The notes under the pieces: generated by a model
What the model saw: only the letters and a program-made list of their open reading frames with translations
Told to the model about the DNA's origin: nothing
Database searches by the model: none
Translations under genes and position numbers: made by a program
Part shown: piece after piece, positions 56,904 through 64,000 of the stretch
Layout: every line of letters begins with the position of its first letter
Numbering within the stretch: position 1 is the stretch's first letter
Assembly (NCBI RefSeq): GCF_026552795.1
Contig: NZ_JANFPI010000003.1
Location: 682,001-746,000 of the forward strand
DNA length: 64,000 nucleotides
Direction of reading: 5' to 3'
From: Ectorhizobium quercum
GTDB taxonomy: Bacteria > Pseudomonadota > Alphaproteobacteria > Rhizobiales > Rhizobiaceae

Positions 56904-58121
56904 CCGTTGCAAAACTCCGCCCCATCCGTTGAGGAGAGATCAAGCATTCAATGCTCTGCTCCTGCTTGGTCTCTTAAGCAGGTTTGGGATCGGCTTGGGG
57001 GTGGATTTGCAGATTTGCGGGCGCAGTGCGGCCCTGGTCATGCGGCCATTGTGACCCAGCGACGCATGTTGAAGGCAATCACCGCCATCAGCACCTGGGC
57101 CTGCGCCTTGGCAAGGCCGCGGTAGCGGATCATGCCGAGACCCATGCGATGTTTGAGCGTCGCGAATGTCGTTTCGACCGCTGCCCGCCGCCGTGATATC
57201 AGCCTGTTCAGCTGCGCAAGTCTGGGCGGCAGTGTGCGGTGGTGACGGTTGGGCCGGCGCATCAGCCGCGGCTTGATGCCGCTGTCCTTCAGGGTCTGTT
57301 CGCGTGCATGGGTATGATAGGCGCTGTCGGCCAGCACGCAGGCCTCGTCGCCGATGATCAGCCGATCGGCGACGACGGAGTCGTTGACATTGGCCGGCGT
57401 GATGACAACTCTTCGGATCAGGCCGGAGCCTTCATCGACACCGACATGGGCCTTGTAGCCATAGACCGAACCGGCCTTGCCCTTGCGCCTTGTGAAACGG
57501 GCATCCGGATCGCTCGATACCTCACGCCCCACCCTGTCGGTGGGATCATCGCGATCCGCGCGAGCGGCTTCGGCATCAAGATCGCCATTGCGGCCTTCGG
57601 GCGGCCTTGCTGCCGTCGTTTCGATGATGGTCGCATCCAGCATCGTGCCGCGCCGCAGGATCAAGCCGGCGGCATCGAGCTGCCGGTCGAGTTCGCCAAA
57701 CAGCGTGTCGAGCAGTGCTTCGCCGACCAAAAGATTGCGGAAGCGGCAGAGCGTCGAGTGATCGGGAACCGTCTCATCCAGCGCAAGGCCGACGAACCGC
57801 TTGAACGACAGCCGGTCGCACAGCGCCTCCTCAAGCTCCATATCCGACAATCCGTAAAGCGACTGCAGCAGCAGCGCCTTGAACATCACCAGTGGCTTGT
57901 ACGACGGGCGGCCAACACTCCTGTCGTCGCGCAGGCGGTTGAGATGCTTCTCGAAGCGATGCCACTTCACCACGCACGACAACCGGTCCAGACGCCCGGC
58001 CCCCTTGCCCTTGGGCATCAACGCATCCACGAAACTGAACTGGCCACCGTCCCGAACCGACATCTCACCATCTCCGCTGCTCGTAACGATAGAGAATCAT
58101 AATGGCCGCGTTTTGCAACGG
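56904..58121 (-). mobile_element. IS5-family insertion sequence
   Basis: About 1218 bp with inverted terminal repeats CCGTTGCAAAAC at 56904-56915 and its inverse GTTTTGCAACGG at 58110-58121. It holds one intact transposase gene on the minus strand. The inner bases next to the repeat are also partly matched (CTCCGCC against CGCGGCC). Target-site duplication could not be fixed because both flanks are themselves inverted GC-rich repeats. Confidence 0.9.
57038..58063 (-). CDS. IS5-family DDE transposase
   Basis: 341 residues with the IS5/IS1182-like DDE layout: the first acidic residue in GTMLDATIIETTAARP, the second in ACVLADSAYHTHARE and the glutamate in RRRAAVETTFATLKHRMGLG. The C-terminal LMAVIAFNMRRWVTMA is the usual end. 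The frame is intact, so the element may still be mobile. No accessory gene. Its 5' end lies about 60 nt from the right inverted repeat and the 3' end about 130 nt from the left one. Confidence 0.95.
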   Translation of the reverse strand: MSVRDGGQFSFVDALMPKGKGAGRLDRLSCVVKWHRFEKHLNRLRDDRSVGRPSYKPLVMFKALLLQSLYGLSDMELEEALCDRLSFKRFVGLALDETVPDHSTLCRFRNLLVGEALLDTLFGELDRQLDAAGLILRRGTMLDATIIETTAARPPEGRNGDLDAEAARADRDDPTDRVGREVSSDPDARFTRRKGKAGSVYGYKAHVGVDEGSGLIRRVVITPANVNDSVVADRLIIGDEACVLADSAYHTHAREQTLKDSGIKPRLMRRPNRHHRTLPPRLAQLNRLISRRRAAVETTFATLKHRMGLGMIRYRGLAKAQAQVLMAVIAFNMRRWVTMAA

Positions 58122-58300
58122 TCCCCCAAGGGGAGAAGGTGGCCGCAGCCGGTTGAGGGGCTGTTCGCAGGCGGAACCTTTGCGCTTCGCGCCCCCCTCA
58201 TCCGCCCTTTGGGCACCTTCTCCCCGCTGGGGAGAAGGGGAAGCAGCACCGTCTCATTCCATATGCAACTGCTCTGCCTTGTGGGGGAGATGGCGGCAAT
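58122..58300. repeat. right part of the composite palindromic repeat
   Basis: Contains CCCCCAAGGGGAGAAGG next to the IS end, a second CTTCTCCCC, GCTG, GGGGAGAAG palindrome at 58212-58234, and ATATGCAACTGCTCTGCCTT at 58261-58280, the exact inverse of the left arm. With 56826-56903 it forms one element of about 255 bp once the IS is removed. Confidence 0.75.
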
Positions 58301-58333
58301 CAAAGTGTCTTCCATCCCCTCAGCCGGCAATCC

Positions 58334-59860
58334 TCACTCCGCCGCGTTCTGCGACACGCCATCCTCATCCGGGCCGTCGGCGTCGCCGGGCGCGGTTTCA
58401 GCCTCCAGATCGGGGAAGGCGACGATGCGCTTGCCGGCGAAATCTGTATGCGCCACCGCCAGCCCCTGTTCCTCGAAATAGCCGATCAGGCGGCGGGCCC
58501 GGCGGGCGGAATGTGTGCCGTAGGCGCGGGCGATGCGGGCGTCGGAGGGACAGGGCTCCTTGCAAAGCGCCGCCTTGGCGAGCAGCAGGAAGACGCCCTG
58601 AAGATCGTCGGACACGCGTCTCGAAAGATCGAGCGCCCTGTTCCAGCCCTCGCTTGCCGCCGTTTCCTCGTCCACGCCGGCGCGGGCGACCGCGACGCGG
58701 CGGCGGAAATCGGAAAGCGAGAGCGGTGGCCCCGGCAGACGGCGCATGCGGGCGCGCACGAGAAAGTCTTGATAAAGCACTGAATCCGTTCGGAAAGAAG
58801 CCTGCGGGTCATCGATGATTTCGGACAGGACGGCGCCAAGCCGCGCCTCGCGCTCTTCCGGTGAAAGCTCGGGCTGAGCCGGCCCACGCGCCGTTTCGGC
58901 TTGCGGCGCGGAGGCCGCCGGCGTCGAGCGCGACAGTTCGGCGAGAATATCGACGGTCGGGCGCGGCGCGGGCGTAGCGCGGCGCGGCGTCAGGGGCCGG
59001 GTGAACTCCTCCGGGTCGGGCGTGAAGATCAGGTCTTCCACATCCTCGCGACTTTCCGGCAGCGGCATCAGCTTGGGGCTGGACGAGCGCGCCGAGGTTT
59101 CCACCGGGCCGATGACGATCGGCAAAGGCCGGCGCGAAAGTGCCGGGCCGAGCGCGACGAAATTGCCGCGCTTCAGGTCGCGGAACATCTCCGCCTGCCT
59201 GCGATCGAGGCCGAGCAGATCGGCTGCGCGGGCCATGTCGATATCGAGGAAGGTGCGCCCCATCAGAAAGTTCGAGGCTTCCGCCGCCACGTTCTTGGCA
59301 AGCTTCGCGAGGCGCTGCGTGGCAATCACCCCCGCCAGCCCGCGCTTTCGTCCGCGGCACATCAGGTTGGTCATGGCCGAAAGCGAAACCTTGCGGGCAT
59401 CCTCCGAAACGTCGCCGGCAGCGGCAGGCGCGAACATCTGCGCCTCGTCCACCACCACGAGAACCGGGAACCAGTATTCGCGGTCGGCGTCGAACATGCC
59501 GTTGAGGAAGGCGCCGGCCGCGCGCATCTGGTCCTCGACTTCCAGCCCTTCCAGCGTCAGCACGCAGGACACGCGGTGCTGGCGGATGCGGTTGGCGATG
59601 CCCACCAGTTCGGCTTCGGTGCGTTCGCCGTCGACGACCAGATGGCCGTATTTATCGGCCAGCGTGACGAAATCGCCTTCCGGATCGATGATGACCTGCT
59701 GGACCCATTCCGCCGACTGTTCCAGCAGACGGCGCAAAAGGTGGGATTTGCCGGAACCGGAATTGCCCTGAACCAGAAGACGGGTCGCCAGAAGCTCCTC
59801 GATGTCGAGCTTGGCCGGCTGGCCGCCCGAAACCGTTCCCATGTCGATTCCGACCTGCAA
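58334..59860 (-). CDS. HerA/DUF87-like ATPase of the FtsK-HerA superfamily
   Basis: 508 residues. Walker A VQGNSGSGKSHLLRRLLE at about 31-39, Walker B VLVVVDEAQMF with D138 and E139, and the motif MCRGRKRGLAGVIATQRLAK typical of the DUF87 (HerA helicase-like) ATPases. The C-terminal half has proline-rich linkers and a small winged-helix-like region (ARAYGTHSARRARRLIGYFE), ending acidic. HerA works with the nuclease NurA in archaeal DNA repair; no nuclease gene is adjacent here. The start is TTG 59860 (MQVGIDMGT) with GGGAG 10 nt upstream; ATG seven codons later is an alternative. Function in this organism unknown. Confidence 0.8.
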   Translation of the reverse strand: MQVGIDMGTVSGGQPAKLDIEELLATRLLVQGNSGSGKSHLLRRLLEQSAEWVQQVIIDPEGDFVTLADKYGHLVVDGERTEAELVGIANRIRQHRVSCVLTLEGLEVEDQMRAAGAFLNGMFDADREYWFPVLVVVDEAQMFAPAAAGDVSEDARKVSLSAMTNLMCRGRKRGLAGVIATQRLAKLAKNVAAEASNFLMGRTFLDIDMARAADLLGLDRRQAEMFRDLKRGNFVALGPALSRRPLPIVIGPVETSARSSSPKLMPLPESREDVEDLIFTPDPEEFTRPLTPRRATPAPRPTVDILAELSRSTPAASAPQAETARGPAQPELSPEEREARLGAVLSEIIDDPQASFRTDSVLYQDFLVRARMRRLPGPPLSLSDFRRRVAVARAGVDEETAASEGWNRALDLSRRVSDDLQGVFLLLAKAALCKEPCPSDARIARAYGTHSARRARRLIGYFEEQGLAVAHTDFAGKRIVAFPDLEAETAPGDADGPDEDGVSQNAAE

Positions 59861-60004
59861 TCCCGAACACTCCCTCGTGAAAACCGCCGCGCGCGCCGAA
59901 GCGGGAATCGCTTCCGGAAAAGATTATACGCGACGGAAAGGCTGCAAGCGGGGTTTTATCAGGAATAGCGCGTTCCTCACCCAAGATCGGCGGCAATTCA
60001 CAGA

Positions 60005-60886
60005 TCATTTCGCCCTGAGAACGGCGACGAGCCGCGTGCCGAAGACATTCAGCACCAGCCCGGCGATGACGAGCGCGCCACCCGCAGCCTCGATGCCGGT
60101 GATCCGCTCGCCGAGGAAGAACGCAGCGCTCGAAAGCCCGAACACCGGCACCAGCAGGGAAAAGGGTGCGACCTGCCCCGCCGGATAGCGCGTCAGCAGA
60201 AAGCTCCAGATCCCCGTGCCGATCAGCGTGGCGCACACGACCAGATAGACGAGGGAACCGATGGCGGGCCAGCTCGGCGCCGTCGCGGCCGCCCAGATCG
60301 CCTGCGGCCCCTCGACCACCGCCGACAATGCCAGCAGCGGCAGCACCGGCACGAGGCTGGTCCAGGCAATGAAGGCGATGGGGTCGACCTTGCCGGTGCC
60401 CCGGTTGACGATATTGGCCGTGGCCCAGCACAGGGCGGCGGCAATGCACATCAACAGCGGCACGAGCGCCGTCGCCGCCTGCATGCGCTCGATGGCGATG
60501 ACGCCGAGGCCGCAAAAGGCGACGAGCGCCCCGGCGATGCGGACCGGGCCGATCCGTTCGCCAATGAAAATCGCGGCAAGCCCCATCGTGAAGAAGGCCT
60601 GCATCTGGAGAACGAGCGAGGCGAGGCCGGCGGGAAGCCCGAGTCGGATGGCTGGAAACAGGAAGCCGAACTGGCCGGCGCCCATCGCCAGCCCGTAGAA
60701 GATCATCACCTTCCACGGCACATCCGGCTTTCGCAGAAAGAAGACCAGCGGCAGCGCGGAAAAGAGATAGCGCATGGATGTCAGGAAAAGCGGCGGCACT
60801 GCCGCCACGCCGATCTTGATGACAACGAAATTGTATCCCCACAGAACCACCGTGGTCAGGGCGAGCAGAATGTGAGGCAGGCGCAT
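60005..60886 (-). CDS. EamA/DMT-family membrane transporter
   Basis: 293 residues, ten predicted membrane helices in two EamA repeats. The first repeat begins ILLALTTVVLWGYNFVVIKI, the second centres on ATANIVNRGTGKVDPIAFIA and ends FGLSSAAFFLGERITGIEA. Family members export amino acids and metabolites; substrate unknown. It lies in a cluster of single-gene units on the minus strand with the LysE-family gene about 100 nt upstream. Confidence 0.9.
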   Translation of the reverse strand: MRLPHILLALTTVVLWGYNFVVIKIGVAAVPPLFLTSMRYLFSALPLVFFLRKPDVPWKVMIFYGLAMGAGQFGFLFPAIRLGLPAGLASLVLQMQAFFTMGLAAIFIGERIGPVRIAGALVAFCGLGVIAIERMQAATALVPLLMCIAAALCWATANIVNRGTGKVDPIAFIAWTSLVPVLPLLALSAVVEGPQAIWAAATAPSWPAIGSLVYLVVCATLIGTGIWSFLLTRYPAGQVAPFSLLVPVFGLSSAAFFLGERITGIEAAGGALVIAGLVLNVFGTRLVAVLRAK

Positions 60887-60988
60887 GAATATCTCCGGAA
60901 CGGCCGGGACACTATCCGAAGCGCGGACCGGTCAGAAATGAATAATTCTGTTCAGAGGCATCAATGCCGCTGATGTTCGAAGCCGAAA

Positions 60989-61627
60989 TCAGGCCGACGT
61001 CCGGCCGAGCCCGGTGGAGAGCAGCCCTGCCCCGATCATCAGCGAACCGCCGGTGCGGTTGACCGCCCTTTGCACCTTCGGCTTGCGGATGGTGTTGCGC
61101 GCCATCGTCGCCAGAAGCCCGTAAAGCGCGGCATTCAGCGTGGCGAGCGTCAGGAACGTGATCTCGAAGATCACCATCTGCTGCACGAGCGGCCGGGAAA
61201 GATCGAGAAACTGCGGCAGGAAGGCCACGAAGAAGACGACACTCTTGGGATTGAGCGACGTCACCAGCCAGGTATGGGCAAAGATGCGCAACGGCCTCGC
61301 GCCTGCGCCTTCCTGCGCTACGTCTTCGCCATCAGCGTCCCGGACCGGCGCGCGCCACAGTTTGAGACCGAGATAGACGAGATAGGCGGCCCCCACCCAT
61401 TTCAGCACCGTGAAGAGCGTGGCGGAGGCTGCAAGCAGCGCGCCGAGGCCGAGCATGGAGGCTGTCATCGCCGTGAAATCGCCGAGCGCCACGCCCGCCA
61501 CCGTCGCCGTTGCCGCCTTTCGCCCGTGGCTCATCGCATAGGAAATGACGAGCAGGATCGTCGGGCCGGGAATGGCGAGAAGAACGGAGGATGCGGCCAC
61601 GAATGCAAGCCAGTGTTCGAGCGACAT
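60989..61627 (-). CDS. LysE/RhtB-family amino acid exporter
   Basis: 212 residues, six predicted membrane helices. The N-terminal motif AIPGPTILLVISYAMSHGRK and the next VAGVALGDFTAMTASMLGLG are typical of LysE/RhtB exporters. It probably exports amino acids or homoserine lactone-like compounds; the substrate is not evident. It starts about 67 nt after murI on the same strand, with GAAGGAGACC before its ATG. Confidence 0.92.
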   Translation of the reverse strand: MSLEHWLAFVAASSVLLAIPGPTILLVISYAMSHGRKAATATVAGVALGDFTAMTASMLGLGALLAASATLFTVLKWVGAAYLVYLGLKLWRAPVRDADGEDVAQEGAGARPLRIFAHTWLVTSLNPKSVVFFVAFLPQFLDLSRPLVQQMVIFEITFLTLATLNAALYGLLATMARNTIRKPKVQRAVNRTGGSLMIGAGLLSTGLGRTSA

Positions 61628-61694
61628 GCGGGTCTCCTTCAGTCGGAAGGAAGCAAGCCACCGATTTTTCCGTCTGGCAAGAGGGTCTTGCCGC

Positions 61695-62516
61695 TCAGGC
61701 CCGCAGTCCGAAGCCCTGCATCAGCCGGCGTGTGGCGAAATCCGGATTTCCAGAGGTGAAGACCGCGAAATCCTGATCTTCCGGGTGCTGGAGCGCATCG
61801 CGGGAAAACGGCGTCAGGCGCCGCGTCTGTCTGGCAATCGCCTCCGCCGGATCGAGCCAGTCCACCGGCCAGGGGGCGTATTTGCGAAACAGATTGGCCA
61901 TGAACGGATAATGCGTGCAGGCCAGCACGACGATATCGGTGCGCCGCCCGTCCTTCTCGATGAAGCACGGGGTAATTTCCGCCTTCACCGCCTCCTCCGA
62001 CACGGGCTCGCCGCGGATGTAGGCCTCGGCCATGCCCGCCAGGTTTTCCGAACCGACCAGACGGACATGGCACTGGCTGGCGAAGGACTGGATGAGTTCG
62101 CGCGTATAGGCGCGCTTCACCGTTCCCGGCGTGGCGAGAACCGACACGAGGCCGGACCGGGTGCGCTCCGCCGCTGGCTTGATGGCCGGTACCGTGCCGA
62201 CGAAGGTCATGTCCGGGAAGGCCCTGCGCAATGCAGAGCCCGCCAGCGTGAAGGCGGTGTTGCAGGCGATGACACACAACTCCGGCCGGTAGTCGGACAA
62301 GAGCCGCCTGAAGAGCGTGATGATGCGGGTCTCGAGCGCCCCTTCCTCCCAGTCTCCGTAAGGGAAGCCGGCATCGTCCGCTACGTAAATGAAGCCGCGC
62401 TCCGGCATCAGGACGCGGGCCTCGCGCAAGACGGTGAGACCGCCGATGCCCGAATCGAAAACCAGAACGGGCTTCAGCTCAGTCTTTTCCGACACCGGAG
62501 CCGTTTCCGCCGTCAT
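61695..62516 (-). CDS. murI: glutamate racemase
   Basis: Makes D-glutamate for peptidoglycan. 273 residues. The two catalytic cysteines are in [13 protein letters not shown] near residue 85 and [15 protein letters not shown] near residue 199; the N-terminal [20 protein letters not shown] is conserved. The start at 62516 overlaps the end of the upstream rRNA/tRNA methyltransferase gene by 38 nt in another frame, so the two are cotranscribed and probably coupled. The residues before the DSGIGG motif are few, so a start further in is possible but less likely. Confidence 0.95.
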   Translation of the reverse strand: MTAETAPVSEKTELKPVLVFDSGIGGLTVLREARVLMPERGFIYVADDAGFPYGDWEEGALETRIITLFRRLLSDYRPELCVIACNTAFTLAGSALRRAFPDMTFVGTVPAIKPAAERTRSGLVSVLATPGTVKRAYTRELIQSFASQCHVRLVGSENLAGMAEAYIRGEPVSEEAVKAEITPCFIEKDGRRTDIVVLACTHYPFMANLFRKYAPWPVDWLDPAEAIARQTRRLTPFSRDALQHPEDQDFAVFTSGNPDFATRRLMQGFGLRA

Positions 62517-63333
62517 GCTCGCTATCCTCGATGGGCGCGCCCGGAACCGGACTTGCCTTGCCGCGCGGGTTCTTGCGGGAAAAACGGTCGAGAGAGGAAA
62601 TCACCCCGCGCAGAACGCTGATTTCCTGTTCGCTGAAGGAGGGCCTGGAGAGAACGGCGCGGAGGTTGTCCATCATTTTCGGCTTTTTTCCGGCCGGGCG
62701 GAAATAACCGCGGGCATCCAGCGCCTCCTCCAGTTGATCGACCATGCCGAAAAGCTGTTCCTTGGTGGCCGGCGTCTGTTCCATCGCCTGAAACGGCGTG
62801 GCGTTGACGTCCTCCATGCCGGATTTCATCCATTCATAGGACATGAGCAGCACCGCCTGGGCGATGTTGAGCGAGGCGAAAGCCGGATTGACCGGAAACG
62901 TCACGATCTCGTCGGCCAGCGCCACTTCCTCGTTGGAAAGCCCCCAGCGTTCGCGGCCGAACAGGATGCCGGTCGCCTCACCCGCACGGAACCGCGCCCG
63001 TAGAGCCAGCGTCGCCTCGACCGGCGAGGCGACCCGCTTGAAGCCGTCGCGCAGGCGGGCGGTGGTCGCGTAAACGAAATTGAGGTCGGCAATCGCCTCC
63101 TCCAGCGTGGCGAACACCCTGGCGGCGTCGACCACATGGTCGGCCTTGGATGCCGCGGCCCTCGCCTTCTCGCTCGGCCAGCCATCGCGCGGATTGACGA
63201 GACGCAGTTCCGCCAGACCGAAATTGGCCATAGCGCGCGCCACCATGCCGATGTTCTCGCCGAGCTGCGGCTCGACCAGAACGATGACCGGCCCCTCGCG
63301 GATGAGTTCAAGCTCGCTGTTCGTTCCTGCCAT
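62479..63333 (-). CDS. trmJ: TrmH/SpoU-family RNA 2'-O-methyltransferase, TrmJ-like
   Basis: 284 residues. The SPOUT methyltransferase signatures are [20 protein letters not shown] near residue 20, [20 protein letters not shown] near 118 and [17 protein letters not shown] near 148. The arrangement with N-terminal catalytic domain and C-terminal extension ([20 protein letters not shown]) matches TrmJ, which methylates position 32 of tRNAs; assignment to that target is inference. Start at 63333 ([11 protein letters not shown]) from family N-termini. Note that ttcA in this window modifies the same tRNA position (32). Confidence 0.88.
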   Translation of the reverse strand: MAGTNSELELIREGPVIVLVEPQLGENIGMVARAMANFGLAELRLVNPRDGWPSEKARAAASKADHVVDAARVFATLEEAIADLNFVYATTARLRDGFKRVASPVEATLALRARFRAGEATGILFGRERWGLSNEEVALADEIVTFPVNPAFASLNIAQAVLLMSYEWMKSGMEDVNATPFQAMEQTPATKEQLFGMVDQLEEALDARGYFRPAGKKPKMMDNLRAVLSRPSFSEQEISVLRGVISSLDRFSRKNPRGKASPVPGAPIEDSEHDGGNGSGVGKD

Positions 63334-63411
63334 GATCCTGCCTTTTGCGTGCTTCCGCCGCGTTCCCTGACAAGAACGGGCGGAAAAATCAAGCAATCAC
63401 CGGCAAAACGC

Positions 63412-63963
63412 TCACTCATCGTCCTCCTGGGCGATCATGGTCCTCAACTCCTCGACCACGGAATCGCGCTCGCCGTCGAGGATGTGGTAAATATCGCGAA
63501 TGACGGCCCTGCCGTCTTCCTGGACGACCTCGAAGTGTGCTTCCGTCACCAGGTTCCGCGTGTCCTCATTTTCCTCGCAGGTCCACAGGCGGAATGTCGC
63601 CACCACATCGGAAACACCGTCCTTCTCGCCCGCCAGCGCGATCTTCACGTCCTGAAGCGGGCAGCCGTCCGGCGAACCGGTCACGACATCGTAATCGAAC
63701 GGATCGACGGGATCGTCGCTGTCGAACAGCTTCGCCGCCTTTTCCGACGCTTGCCTGTAGAGCGCCACCAGGTCCCGGGCGTAGAGCCTGTCAAGCAGTT
63801 CGCTCTCGAAGATGCTCTTCCACTCATCCACGTCCTCGGACCAGTTGGAGATGGTGATGTCCATGACCTCCTTCACCGGCGCCACCGGATCGGGGCTCTG
63901 GGCCGAGGCGGGGACGGCAAACGAAACGAAACCGGCCACGAAAAAGGTAAAGGCCAAGCGCAT
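63412..63963 (-). CDS. exported hypothetical protein
   Basis: 183 residues with a Sec signal peptide (MRLAFTFFVAGFVSFAVPAS, cleavage after ASA near residue 22). The mature part is acidic with two cysteines (GCPLQD, WTCEEN) about 40 residues apart that may form a disulfide. No family is recognised. The start at 63963 has GGGAG 9 nt upstream. It is transcribed toward the methyltransferase, with about 78 nt between them. Confidence 0.75.
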   Translation of the reverse strand: MRLAFTFFVAGFVSFAVPASAQSPDPVAPVKEVMDITISNWSEDVDEWKSIFESELLDRLYARDLVALYRQASEKAAKLFDSDDPVDPFDYDVVTGSPDGCPLQDVKIALAGEKDGVSDVVATFRLWTCEENEDTRNLVTEAHFEVVQEDGRAVIRDIYHILDGERDSVVEELRTMIAQEDDE

Positions 63964-64000
63964 GAACGAGACTCCCGGGAGGCGTGTTGGTTCGCGCACC

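Noticed and set aside
56787..57125. Small plus-strand frame across the left end of IS5
   Set aside because: It spans the repeat and the IS boundary and has no conserved content.

Overview
The window is about 63 percent GC chromosomal DNA from an alphaproteobacterium, almost certainly a member of the Rhizobiaceae (Rhizobium, Agrobacterium, Ensifer or Shinella type). The evidence is the gene order trpD-trpC-moaC-moeA behind a PpiD-like foldase gene, a glycine riboswitch ahead of gcvTHP, a suf operon in the order sufS2-B-C-D-S1-T-A, ATP synthase zeta-subunit (DUF1476) genes next to purC, and short palindromic intergenic elements of the rhizobial RIME type. This genus-level reading is inference from content; no rRNA or tRNA gene is visible. 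Most of the window is core metabolism, and I see no CRISPR array, prophage or obvious defence island.

Layout. 1-1314: VOC-domain gene and kdsA (cut by the window edge) on the minus strand. 1553-6998: ppiD, then trpD-trpC-moaC-moeA with overlapping or nearly touching genes. 6999-9050: bestrophin-like channel, flavin reductase-like protein and DUF3008 protein, separated by three RIME-like repeats. 9127-13762: tandem glycine riboswitch controlling gcvT-gcvH-gcvP. 13971-14905: orphan flagellar-rod-like small protein and a compact IS200-type insertion sequence. 22261 down to 14965: minus-strand suf operon for Fe-S cluster assembly, with an Irr-type and a RirA-type iron-regulator motif upstream. 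22482-26142: hydrolase, lipoprotein, anmK, tyrS. 26193-33989: large AsmA/YhdP-like protein, PrxQ, LytM peptidase, DEAD-box helicase, NUDIX hydrolase. 33896-39263: TfoX-like, flavin reductase, orphan periplasmic binding protein, rpe, a 4-TM protein, purB, RBBP9-like hydrolase. 39407-41971: PAS-PAS-GGDEF-EAL signalling protein. 42059-50347: two DUF1476 paralogs, purC-purS-purQ, a lipoprotein, a divergent DUF1127/MocR-type regulator pair, purL, bolA, grxD. 50447-56785: Bcr/CflA transporter, inositol monophosphatase, ttcA, glsA, rpsD, pepT. 56786-58334: an IS5-family element inserted in a composite palindromic repeat. 58334-63963: HerA-like ATPase, EamA and LysE transporters, murI, trmJ-like gene and an exported hypothetical protein.

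How the genes work together. The suf genes, ttcA (a [4Fe-4S] enzyme), the monothiol glutaredoxin grxD and bolA form an Fe-S theme. purB, purC, purS, purQ and purL supply much of de novo purine synthesis. gcvTHP yields one-carbon units that feed the same pathway and is controlled by glycine itself.

The observations most worth following are the suf control region, the divergent DUF1127/MocR pair with a probable leaderless start, the tandem divergent zeta paralogs, the IS5 nested in a repeat, and the IS200 with matched hairpin ends. I do not see convincing evidence for an entirely new multi-gene system.
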